Of a stretch of DNA of 64,000 bases, positions 22,223 through 33,500 are shown piece after piece (position 1 is the stretch's first letter; each line of letters opens with the position of its first letter). Source of the stretch: Stachybotrys elegans (Eukaryota > Ascomycota > Sordariomycetes > Hypocreales > Stachybotryaceae). Under the pieces are notes generated by a model that worked only from the letters and a program-made list of their open reading frames with translations, did not search any database and was not told the origin of the DNA. The stretch is from NCBI GenBank assembly GCA_020746835.1, contig JAGPNK010000002.1, positions 434,001 to 498,000 on the forward strand, read 5' to 3'. The position numbers were made by a program, and so were the translations under genes.

Positions 22223-24999
22223 CTAGATACTGTGATCCTTTGCAACTATGCAGTTCTCATCTCCAACAATGGCCACGGATCGGGCCATGTCCAGACCAGA
22301 AGGCACTGTCGAGATAGTTCCAGCCTTGGCCTGTGCCTCAAGGAAGCGCAGCGCAGCCTCCTTGCTAGGCAGCCAGTACTGCTCCAGCGCCACCATGGTC
22401 GACCATTCGAAATTCTCAAATGGAGAGTCTCGAAAAACTGCCTTTGCCGCCTCTCCGGCAAGAACTCGCTTGCTCAGCACGTAGCGTAAAAGCTCCGTTC
22501 CAGCGACTGCCGCGCGTATATTTGCAGCACGGTTTGCCAGTACCTCCTCGAGCTTATCGGCGTTTAAATCCTTGGCCCCCGCGAGCATGATACCAACCAT
22601 GGCACCACCTTGACGCTGTTTGTACAGGACTGGGTCCAGTATATCATCAACAAAGGACTCGGTAAGCACACCGATGATGTCCTCCTCCTCAAGAAAGACG
22701 TGGCTGCCAGCGGTGGCCTTGTACTGAGGATGCTGAAGCGAACCGGCCAGTGCGTCAATGCTCGTCCACGTCAGCGAGGATAGACAGTCCCACGGAGCAG
22801 AGGCGCTGCCTGGAAGAGCAGCCTGCTGCTTTTCATCCCACAGAGAGACAATCTGTGCATACCCGCGCAGCATGGGTATAACAGAGGCTATCCGGGAGGT
22901 CATTCCTCCATGTACACTGCAGTACTCTTCACAGAACTTCTCATCAGACCATCCTGTCACACGACGACCAATAAGGTTCATCTTTTTGGGTTTCTTATGA
23001 TCCATATACGCGTCCGACACGGGCGGGATGATAGGCAGCTGAAGATGCGAGTCGTACTTTCCGCCAAAGTGCACGACCGCCTTGCCCTTGTTAATCATCT
23101 CATGGCGGCAGACGAGTACATCCTTGGGATATTCGTGGTAGTCATGGCCTGAGATGACGAGAACAAGCTCCTCGCCGGCGCGGAGACGGCACGAAGTAGG
23201 CTGAATTTCGATCTCCACAGGCACGATCTCGCCAGCCTTGAGAGGGAGAGAACGTTGGTGTGCGTGGTACGGCTGCCAGGGCGTCGACTTCGCCTCATCC
23301 AGCTCTCGGCGTGAGGTACGTAGCCAGCCGAACCCCACGGGTCCGTCGACCATGATAGTCAACCATGGGAAGTACACGTCGTTGCCGTTGGCGTCACGTT
23401 TGCGCAGGGTGATGAACAAGTCAAGGTCGTCGTTGCCTTGCGCCTCAACCCATAGTTTGACCTTGCTGTGGCCGGCCATCTCGAATGAAGAGTAGGCCGG
23501 AAGCTTCAGCTCAATCTCCTCAGTTGCAGCATCGTATGAGATGGAATGCTCAACAGGCTGCGCAATGCGGCTAAGACCCTTGCTGGGCGTTGGATAGAAT
23601 TGCGTATATTTGGTCTCCGGGAAGGGGAAGGTGTCGGCATGCCGCCACTCGCCTGAGTAGAACCTCTCGCGCATGGTGTAGCGCACCTTGGGCCAGAACT
23701 GAACCTCGGTACTCTTTCCCAACATGAAGGTGTCGAGGAATGCTTTCTGTCGAGCAAGGGACTCTTCGGTTACACTCCACTCCCATCTGTGTTGGAAGAT
23801 GTTAGCTGGTGCTGAAATTGCGGCCAAGCGCGGGAAGTAGTTCAGCCCATCTTACTTCTGACACTGATGAAGCTCAAGATACTTGATCTTGGAGCTGATC
23901 GTCTTATAGGCGTGGAGCGTGCCGCGGGTGTGGATCCCGTGATCTCCCCAGCCGCAAATGATGTAGGTAGGGCATACGATGTTTGCGAGCCTGGGAATCT
24001 TGCTCTGCCAGTATTCATCAAAGAAGGGATGAGCAAGCTGCATTTCGTTGTAGTTCTCTACTTGGCCCCTTCCCCAATCGTAAATATTGGCATAGCTGGA
24101 ATAGACTGTCAGCTTGGTATGGCTGAGTTTGGGGGGGAGCAGGTACATACTTGAGGTTGAATTGTACTTCGCGAATGCCTCCCTTGTAGATCATCTCTCG
24201 GTACAGGTCCGTCATCCCGTCAATTGGAATGATAGCCTACAAATATATTAGCACCCATAGCCTTCGAATACTAGGGAGAAAGAGCCAAGACTCACTGCAA
24301 GAGACGGCGGCTGTTCGGCTGCGATGAGCCACGTGAGCATGGCGTATGCACTCGCACCATACAGCGATACCCTGCCGTTGGACCAGGTCTGGCTACCAAG
24401 CCACTCGACGACGTCGTAGCCTTTAGTTCTGCTGTGTCAGACTTGCGTTGCTTGCGATATGAGGCGTCAAAACGTACCATCAAGGCCGACATCCCGACTA
24501 TAGTAACTCTTGTCGCCATCAGACTGGTATGAGCCCCTCGCGTCGACGCTGGCAACAATATACCCGCGCTCTCCCCACCACAACGGATCAGCCGCCTCGA
24601 AGATGTACTCGCGTGTGATCCTCGCCGGATCCAGGCCGCACGAGGAAGGGAAGACGGCCACGTCAGTACCACCATCTTTACCGTAAACGGAGTAGTTGAC
24701 GATGACAGGTAGTCGCTCGTCAAGCCGGTTCCGAGGACGATAGATGTTGCCGCGCAAAATCGTGCCGTCTCGGGCTGGGATAGCGACGTCTTTGTGTACC
24801 AAAAGGGGGCCTGATATCTCGTCACGGTGCTTTGGATCAGGCAGGCCGCGGAGATTTGGATGGCGAGCTGCATCGATGCACGTCAATATACCAGGACTTG
24901 ATCAAAACTTTCCAGGGCGATTAGCTACGCACCTGTGTGCCAGGTACTAAGCTTCTTGGTTTTGGCCAGCTCGGTTTTGGCTAGTTCAACGTCTGCCAT
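22223..24999 (-). CDS. CocE/NonD-type hydrolase fused to tandem EthD-like domains
   Basis: An 823-residue protein in six exons (minus strand): 24933-24999, 24478-24867, 24296-24420, 24151-24236, 23856-24095 and 22223-23786. Residues 1-560 form an X-Pro dipeptidyl-peptidase/CocE-like alpha/beta hydrolase. The likely nucleophile serine is in RVSLYGASAYAM, the acidic residue in ICGWGDHG and the histidine in LELHQCQKWEW. The jelly-roll domain (VEHSISYDAATEE, ELVLVISGHDYHEYP) follows. From about residue 572 the chain continues with a second module of about 250 residues. RRVTGWSDEKFCEEYCSVHG matches the EthD dimeric alpha/beta-barrel pattern, and a second similar repeat starts near GGAMVGIMLAGAKD. 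Such enzymes cleave esters or amides. The fusion suggests hydrolysis of a polyketide or xenobiotic. The start gives MADVELAKTELAK. Confidence 0.85.
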
Positions 25000-25307
25000 G
25001 TTGAAGTGTTTGCTTTTGGGACTTGAATGGATCGACTGCGTGTTTATATTTTCTTTGATATTGGCAATCAAATCCGCCCAGACAGGTTGGAGCAGCGGCC
25101 CCGACACTTATACGTCGTATCCTTCAGGCCCTCCCTAGATAGTATGTACCGGCTGGTCTCGGGTCACCCCCGCAATTCCCATCGGAACCCGATCGGCTCG
25201 GTTGGCGTAACTTTCCGGCTCCAGGAGCCCACCTCCACACTTAGTCTCGGATGCATATGCTCGCTCGGCAGTGACCATGGCAGATTGTTCTCGAGGCTTG
25301 AGGTTGA

Positions 25308-26449
25308 TCATTCAAAGCCGTGTGCGTTCTCCGCATATATGACCCTCATAGTGAATCCTAAGGTCTTGGTAAAGGGCCAGCTCTCTCGTTGCAGAAGCAG
25401 CTTCGAAGCCTCCATCATTAGTCTCGAGAGGCCATCCCGGCTATTGATGCTGCCAATGCCACTGATGTGGACTTGGAACCCCTCACCCGTATCCAGCCAC
25501 TTTTGCTCTTGCTCCATATCTTTGAACTTGTCGAGCCGTAGTAATGGCATGAGCCGCCTGTTTGTCAGCGCCTCATCTAAATCTAGCGCAGGCTCACGGA
25601 CAAGCGCATACTCTATAAAGGTCCAGAGGTAGATGCTTGCTGAGAGAAACACGAGAGGCGCGGTCCAGTAGCCGTCTGTGGCGTTGCGCATGAAAGCAAA
25701 CACCTTGCCAGCATGCACAGCCGCCTTGCGCGCTTCGTATCCGTTGGACCGGACCCATGTTCTCAACCGCTGGCGGGCATTGAGCAGCTCCCTCGAGTCA
25801 CACCGCCAACCGCTCAGATGGTACAGATCCTCAATAGATACTCAGACTTACAGCGTGGTATTGCTGCAGGACCGTCATCTTGAGACCCGAATGCTCTCCG
25901 TTCAGCTCCATCAAACTGCTTGTGCGGATGTGTCTGCCAAGGGATTCCAATGCTAGAAGTGCAACCTTGTCTCTTCCGGTCAAATTGTCTTGTCTTCCGG
26001 GAGATATAAAGTTGGAGGCCGATGCTCGACTAAGGGTGTGAGGGGGGAACCGATTATCACGGAGTACAGACATGAGTAGAATTAGGGAGGCAAACAGGCC
26101 GACGTTTTCCGGCCACGAGCCCTTGGACAAAATGGTATCGGTTTCTTCACGCAAGGTCCGGCCAATTCTGGGGTCTAAGCACGGTGTTAGCAAACTCGAC
26201 ACCCCCGCGTTCTAGGCCTGTGACCACCTACAAGAACTCTGATGCTCGAGCAGCCATGCTGTGGCTGTCGCCGCTTCCCACTCATCCTCACCGCAAGGAA
26301 GGCCTGTGAGTAGTAGTTCCGTCGGGAGATGTGGTGCGCTGTCCAGATCAAAACAAGCCTGGTCAGTATCGAGAAGCTATTACGCAGAGGTTAATAAAGA
26401 TCATGATAGCAAAAAAGTAAAATAATAAAATAATAATGAAAAAATAAAA

Positions 26450-26480
<31 letters not shown>

Positions 26481-28262
26481 AACGCAAACTAACCCAGGCG
26501 CAATAGCCGAGACGTCGTCGTGACTCGGTCGACACCCACGCTTTCCAATGGTCCTCGAAGCCCATTTCGGTGCCTTCTTCTTCTTTACCCTTTTCCTGAA
26601 AGCATCCGGTCCGACGGCAAAGAAAAGTAATGTACCCCTGGTACATCTGGGAGTACTGCATGAGCTTCGTTTGATCCGAACTGGCCAAGCCAATGTGGCT
26701 CAACAAAATAGCCTGCACGAAGCTGATGGCACGAGTTGACTCTCCACAATTCTCCAACTACAATACGTGTTAACCCATAGCTTGGAAAATTACTGTGGCG
26801 GCTTTTTCTCTTACCGTGATAGTAGTCACCCTTCGTAGGAACTCCTGCATCGCTCCTACGCAGAGCTGGGCACTGGGATGTGACACGAACCTGCAACCTG
26901 TGACAATTATGGCGAGGACCAGCAGCCAGTTGCTCTCTTCAGCGCTGAACGTCGGTTTGTGAAGCAATGGGAATACTGTGTGGAAGTGCTCAAAGTATGA
27001 CTGCATGAAGGTGTTGAGGACCTCAAGAGGTGGAATTTCTCCGCGAAGATGTGATGCCCAATACCCTGACGGTTTCCGCACTGCCTCATATGCGGCTGTG
27101 ATTCTTTGATAGGTCGACTTCGGAAGGACTGGGACATGCATCGGGGCATCTGCTACCCAATGCATGAGCCACGCTTCAGTCTCGAAAGAAGGAAGGCTGA
27201 AGTTTGGCATTTCGACGGCCCCATCTACGTCAACAAAGTGGAATAGCAAGCGCTTAAGTTTCCATGTGGCCACATGCTCCTCGAATTGCTCTTGAGATAT
27301 TCTGCGGTCTATGTTTTCGATGAAGTCGACATAGCCATCCAGTGTCAGAAAGCTGGACTCGTCATGGCCATGGCCTGGCTCAGGTGGTTGAATGTGTTTA
27401 GGCCAGCTTTCGTAGGCGATAGAGTCCGTCTCGTAGACGCTCTCTTGATGAGATGGGATGGCTGGGCCCGCAATAGTATCCTGATCTCTTGGTATCCCGG
27501 GCTTCTCGATGACCATGGCCGCGACATTCAGCGTGGTTGGCCAGGCTGCTGTGCTTAGGCTGCCAAGGCGTGCTGAATCCAAAGCTGGGACGCCTTCAAA
27601 CCCCCATAGGTGAGCGTCGCTGTCTCCGAACAAGACATGTGAGGAAGTAAAGCTACTGTTTACTGGTCGAGAAGGGGAGGATTGAAACTCTGCCTCGCCA
27701 GTTGACGGCCCTGGGAATCCAAACTCAAAGATACTGTTGCCCATGCTGTCGGGGCATGGTTCAGAGACCGAGGCTGGGTTTGGAATATCCACCAGGTCTG
27801 ATGCTGTGGAGGGCAATTCGTTGGTTACGCTGGACACGTAGATGCATTGCGCGGGGTCATCGGCACACCGATAGCAAGGCCTGCGGCCGTCACACTTGAG
27901 CTTGAGACGCCGACACAGGGAGCACGCGCGCCGCACCCGGTGGCCAAAACCGGACTCGGGATGCTTGGACGAAGCGCGCCGCACTCGAACCAGGCCCTGT
28001 GTTTCCCGGTGCGATGTTGCAAGATGCCGCCTCATGGTGTCCCTAGATGGGGACTTGTCTTAGCAGACAGGTCGGCGGAGGAGAGGCAAAGGAACGTTAC
28101 TTTCTGGCGAAGCAGACCTCACATGCCGGGCATTTGAAAGGTTTTGCTCCATAGTGTCGCAGCATATGTCGCTGGAGATGATCCCGACGGGTGAAGCCTG
28201 CATAACAGATGGAACACTACATGGTTGCATACTGTGCCTACCAGACGTTTGCTGGAGGACAT
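25308..28262 (-). CDS. C2H2 plus Zn2Cys6 transcription factor (possibly disrupted)
   Basis: Fungal regulator with two C2H2 fingers (CSICYAGFTRRDHLQRHMLRH, here with 21 residues shortened as CSIC-x12-H-x4-H, and CPAC...HLATSH), then a Zn2Cys6 cluster (CSLCRRLKLKC, CYRCADDPAQC). A fungal-specific regulatory domain with SLPSFETEAWLMHW, HFHTVFPLLHKPTF and WVSTESRRRLGYCAWL follows. Clear exons (minus strand) are 28101-28216, 26815-28042, 26494-26757, 26228-26376, 25852-26167 and 25308-25829. Two junctions are problematic. Between 25852 and 25829 only a 22-nt GT-AG segment, or a one-base frameshift after HAVSLSIY, restores frame. At the start, ATG TCC TCC (28262) connects to the first finger only across 25 nt (28217-28241). 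It probably controls neighbouring enzyme genes if still functional. Confidence 0.75.
26454..26481. repeat. (GA)n microsatellite inside a TF intron
   Basis: About 14 GA units (CT on the coding strand) inside the intron at 26377-26493 of the regulator gene, next to an AT-rich stretch. It lengthens the intron well beyond its neighbours and is likely length-variable between strains. Confidence 0.9.
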
Positions 28263-29192
28263 TTGCGCGACAGTCGGAGCGGTTACGTCTGCCGTAAAGG
28301 GACGCACAGTGTGGGCCTCAGGTACCATGAAACATGAAACAGCCGCTAGCCTGGAAGTGAATACGAGCGACAGAAGGCTAAAAGAAAATGCAGAATACAT
28401 GGACAAATGTATAGATACAGTACTATGTGGACTTGGTAATTAGATTACAAAGGCCCAAACCGAAGGGGCAGGCAGGGAAAGGCAGCTCAATGAAGCACGT
28501 AGAGCCGGATGCAGACTCCTGGGCGGCAGGCTGGGTGGCCTGACATAAAACTTAAATCCATTACAAATTCCCCGCGGAATTCGCTTCCTTCACTCTGCCC
28601 AGACTGATCTTTTATAAAGGATCGCACCTGCCCTCAACGGCTGTTATGGGCACAGGTCTAGTGTTTCTCCTCCATCACAGTAGGAAGAAATAAAGTATAG
28701 TAATAGCACTAGGAATCTAGCTAAGGGTAATAGGACTAGAAGGAGTCAGCTATAATAAATCACTGGCTTCTAGGGCTAAGGTCCATTACAATTAGCTATT
28801 AACATAACGGACTAGAACAAACCGTTAGTTATGATGAGGAAAAGAGTGTGCAGTGTGGGGTGTAAGCAGTAGAGAGCAAATAAACAGTAGAGGTGGTGCC
28901 TAGTGCCCCGGCAACCAATGCAGTCGTAAACAGTAGAGAGAAACAACAACGAGGCCATCGTCAGGCTGCCCAAACCGTTAGTTATTAATTACTAATTCGT
29001 GTTTATATGACCTTAGGCTGGTCGCATGTTGGTGTGACAGGCGTCAGCCTGATCCTGTGCCTAACGAGCAAAATGAGGGGGCATCCACTACACCTATCCG
29101 ACCGGCTTGCCTCGACGTCTTTTTCCTAGCCTCCATTACCTGTCTTTTTACGCGTCCGCGAAATTTTTATTACTATTATACGAAGTCTGGCG
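28263..29192. other. Intergenic region with AT-rich, repeat-bearing stretch
   Basis: About 0.9 kb between the regulator's 5' end and the NLR-like gene. The segment 28680-28860 is rich in TA and CTAG-like words, consistent with an old RIP-altered insertion. ACCGTTAGTTAT occurs twice (near 28821 and 28974) and ACAGTAGAG recurs three times between 28866 and 28940. One of the two 46-bp direct repeats lies at 28502-28547. The distal part holds the promoter of the NLR-like gene, including a TTATTACTATTATAC stretch just before the start. Confidence 0.5.
28502..28547 (+). repeat. 46-bp direct repeat, left copy
   Basis: The left copy of a 46-bp sequence with the core CTGGGCGGCAGG. It is 40/46 identical to 34756-34801 in the same orientation. 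Five of the six differences are C/T, the sixth is C/A. The two copies lie on either side of the NLR-like gene. Confidence 0.85.
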
Positions 29193-32100
29193 ATGTCTGG
29201 CAGCCAGGATTATACCGTCGGCTGGATCTGTGCCCTCAGGGTAGAGTTCGAGGCAGCCTTGTCTTTCCTTGACGAGAGGCATGAAATGCCGCAATGGGTC
29301 GCCCAACGCGATAACAACACCTACGCTCTAGGCAGGATCGGCCGCCATAACGTTGTTATTGCTACCCCGCCTTATGGTGAATATGGCCTGGCTTCAGCAG
29401 CGACAGTAGCCAGAGATATGCTCTCCAGCTTCCCAAATCTACGCATTGTGTTGAGTGTTGGTATTGGAGGCGGCGCGCCTAGCCCGAAGCATGACATTCG
29501 ACTCGGTGATGTTGTCGTTAGCGAACCAGGCGACGGACATGGCGGGGTATTGCAGTACGACTTCGACAAAAGCATCCAGAGTGGCTCGTTCCATATGACT
29601 GGGTTCTTGAACTGGCCGCCGATACTGCTGCGGTCGGCTCTGGTCCGTCTTAGGGTCATGCATGAAATGGAGGGTCACCAGCTTGTTGCTGCTGTGAATG
29701 CGAAGTTGAAGATCATCAAGAAACCGAAGAAGTATGTACGACCTAGCCCAGCAAGCGACAGATTGTACAAGAGTCATGTTGTACATCCTTTGACTTCATC
29801 TGACGGCGGCGACGTGTGTGGCGATGATGCCGCCCACCTCGTAGCCCGACATGAACGTGGCGAAGAAGACGACGACCCTGAAATCCACTACGGCTTTATC
29901 GCTAGCGCGAATCAGCTGATGAAGGATGCGCGTATGCGGGATGAACTGGCTGCAGAAAGGGATGTTCTCTGCTTCGAAACGGAGGCGGCCGGTCTGATGA
30001 ATTTCATCCCATCTCTAGTGATACGTGGAATATGTGACTACTCTGACTCACACAAGACCAATACATGGCAAGGCTTTGCTGCGATGACGGCTGCAGCATA
30101 TGCAACAGACCTTTTATCTAAAATTCCGCCTAATACGGTTAAGGCTGAGAGACGAATGATTGATATTCTGGATCAAGGTGAGTATCTTCTTTATTATAAG
30201 TAGCGCTATCTAACTTTATCTAGTTCACGGACAGCTTCATCAGATACCCCAGGAGGTAAATGAAACTAAGGGCTCAATATCAGCCATCGGAAATGGTCAA
30301 CATCTCGAAAAACTCCGTCACTGGCTATCACCGCCGGATCTTGTAAGCCACTCCAGTAATATCGCCAGAGAACACCAGCACCCTGGCGTTAGAACCTGGT
30401 TTCTAGAAGGCAGTGCTTTTCACGAGTGGAAGACTGGGAAGCGCAAACACCTGTGGCTCTATGCTCCACCAGGACATGGTAAAACAGTTCTCAGTACTAC
30501 AATTCTTGACCATCTTCGAGAAAGCAACGCAAACCCCGCGCTTGCATTCTTCTTCCACACTCACGACACTAGAAGGCAGACGCTCGAGGACTTGGTACGC
30601 TCCCTAGCGTTTCAGCTTTACCATACTGGGGGTGAGGTCGCGGGCAAACTCAACAACCTCTTCACAGCCCATGACGATGGCCAGAGAGATCCAAGCATCA
30701 GTGATCTCTCAACTTGCGTTGAGTCGATGCTACGAATTTCTCGGAGGGTCACTGTCATCCTGGATGCTTTAGATGAGTGTACCATGAGGGCTGACCTACT
30801 TAGGTGGATGAAACGCCTTGCTTCTAGCTCCAACATTGGCGACACCAAGTTCATTGTAACCAGCCGGCCGGAAGCGGAGTTTCTACACGACATTCCTCAA
30901 ATCTTTGGCGAGGATAACTGCATTCCATTTGATGCAAGTGTATTCAACCACAATATCCGTTCTTTTGCCACAGAGGAGCTATATAAGAATCCCGAATTCG
31001 TCGACAAGATACCCCCCCATCTTCTTGAAGAGATACGCAATAGAATTGGAGATGAAGCCAATGGGATGTAAGTTTTCCATCTGAATACATGTAAGCATGT
31101 CAAATTACTTAACATAAAGCACATGCTCAGGTGTGTGACGTGCCAGTTGTATGGCCTTCCAAAATGTCCACATCCCCAACCAAGGCGAACAGTTCTGGAG
31201 CATGTACTGGCAGCCCTGGACGATGAGACCTACGAATATATTCTACGCGAAAATCAGTTCAATCTTGTACCAACAGACGCCCTAACAATTTCTGATGAAA
31301 GCCACACCACTCTAGGTGTGGCTAGCCAAACATTCAGCGGGGGTCTCATCTCTACCAAGCAATCGTCGCCTGATGAAGACATCAATGCCGTTGACGAGGG
31401 CAACGTAGCAAGGCAGATGGCCAAGACTTTCTATAGTCACACAAAGGTCGAGAGTTACTCCGATGATATCGACGATGAAATCAGATCTCTTATATCGGGC
31501 CCTGAAGATATACAGTCACAAGATGGATCAAATTTTACTCGCCGGGAAGTCATCGAAGCTGCAGCCAGCTACCTAGCTGAAATGTTGACTCGCGATTCAA
31601 AGCTCGGCCCCTTATATGCAGAAGCGTCTAAGCGTTTGGATGATGCACGTTTTTCTCGGAACCATGGACGTCTGCTTAGAAGATACTACTTGTCGCTGCG
31701 CTCGCAAGCTCCAACCCGAAAACAAGGCGTGGCGATTGACTTTCTCAGGCCCAGAGCTCACAGAAGTCTTATCTCGAGAAAGATTGTTGAGAGCACAAGG
31801 AAGGAAAAAGTTCATGTAACATTGCCTCAGGCTGACGAGCGAAACCTAACCCTGGAACGATTCCTTAACAGTATCGAAGACAAGTCAGCAATCGCAGAGG
31901 TAGAAACACCACTGGATATTGATGAATGGAGTGAACATGAGAGCTCTGTGGATGGGGATGAGGACGGCCACAATGGCCTTGCCCTTGCTGATCTTGACAA
32001 TGCCAGAGGCTATTTCGTCTCCGGAACACCTCTGATGCATTTTGAAGCCGAGTTTCGAGACTTTCTTCACTTGTCCCGCAAGGGCGTGGAGGAAACGCAT

Positions 32101-33500
32101 GAAGACATTCGGGACCAACAGCAGGAGACAAAGCCGGGGGTAAATACTAAGCCGCATGCATGGCATTGTGGTGTCACTTATTGGACAGGCAAACTATTTG
32201 CTTGGCTTTACGATATGCGCTATCCACCAAAACCGGGTTATCAAAGAATTCGGTACATTTGTGTTAGTGGCTGCTTTTCATTGCTACTCTTTCTGCCTTA
32301 TCGGAGTAATGAAGCAAGACTTACCAGATATTACAGGAATGTGACGACCACATGTTTTTGGACGTCAAAGAGCTCAGCCCAGGCGGAATTCAGCGGTTTC
32401 GGCAACCCTTTGCGAAGGATGGACTTGCTAGGCTCATCACCCCCCACGACTCAACGACAGATCAAGACTCAACAGCAGAGCAAGATCATCGGAGCGGTCT
32501 TTCTCCACCCCCTCTTGCGCATTTTCGGTCGGAGAGAACTCAGTCTCCTTCGTCGCGGCAGGATTTTGAACAGGGCACCTTTTTATCAGGACCAGGACCC
32601 TCAATGCCGGCGTCCGAAACATCGCGATCCGAGGAAGACTCGTTGCATCCAGGAGGACAAAATACTCCTCAGTACTTGTTGATGTGCGTCAACCAAAAGA
32701 GTCTTCCGGTATTAGACCATATCGACTGTGGCTCTTTCAGGAATGACCAATACCTTTTTCAGCAAATCTTGGAAAGATATCAGACAATACGTGAGGGATC
32801 AACCTGGAGGATATCATTGCTTTTCCCGTCGTTGGTATGCGAAATGCTAGGCAAAGTATTGGCCGTTCTCAAACAGAATACTCCAAGCTGGTTAGAATGG
32901 ACGTTTCAATTCTTTCAAAAACTGTCCGAGGCCAGTCTTTTCAAGATGCACACTGGCGACTACGTTCGGGTAATTAACAAAACCACTTCCGTTCCACGTG
33001 GATTACTTCCACTAATAACCTGAAAACAGTTTCGGCTTGTTCCCATGGGAGAATCTACCAACCCGCAACATTTCCAATGTGGGGAATATCCCCCTGTCTT
33101 CGAAGTGTTGGAAGCGAAAACCTATTTGTACGATCCAGTACCAACAGATGTTGCGGTTGATTCGATTCCATTGTGGCACCTAACAATCCCCGGCCTCCGA
33201 CACAGCGACAACTACTGGGTCACAACATTTCCAAAGAAGCTTCGGAGTCCGCTACACCGCCAGCCAGGAACCCGTGAACAAGTTATTGGATGGGGCATAC
33301 GGATTAATGAGCGCTTTAATTGGGGCCTGTTTTTTTCTCTTCTTCTTGTAACCTTGTTGATTATATGGGCGATTGTGGCTATTTATCTTTCGTATAAGGC
33401 CGATGACTCCTCTGGTTTTGGTTTAGGGGCTTTGCTTGCAGCACTTGTTGCGATTTATATGCCTTTTCAATACTTCGCTTGGAAGGAAAAGCTCGAGTAA
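29193..33500 (+). CDS. NLR-like protein: nucleoside phosphorylase - NACHT - two-helix membrane module
   Basis: A 1,354-residue protein in five exons: 29193-30177, 30224-31067, 31131-32262, 32337-32969 and 33030-33500. Residues 4-325 are a PNP/UDP-phosphorylase domain (YTVGWICALRVEFEAAL, VLSVGIGGGAPS, CFETEAAGLMNF, VIRGICDYSDSH), a common N-terminal effector domain of fungal NLRs. Residues 329-615 are a NACHT-type NTPase with P-loop APPGHGKT (409-416), Walker B VILDALDE (506-513) and sensor KFIVTSRPEAEF. A short remnant of the following helical region reads CVTCQLYGLPKCP. The last 740 residues have no WD, ANK or TPR repeats. They contain an acidic helical part, a CECDDH segment with FLDVKELSPGGIQRF, and the conserved FRLVPMGESTNPQHF block. 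Two transmembrane helices lie near 1298-1320 and 1329-1345, and the protein ends in WKEKLE. It is probably a membrane-anchored immune or incompatibility receptor (inference). Confidence 0.85.

Noticed and set aside
26454..26481. (GA)n tract as a regulatory GAGA site
   Set aside because: It lies inside an intron and is a simple microsatellite.
28521..28547. Possible CRISPR-like or transposon terminal repeat
   Set aside because: Only two copies 6.2 kb apart in the same orientation; no spacer array and no terminal inversion. Kept only as a direct repeat.
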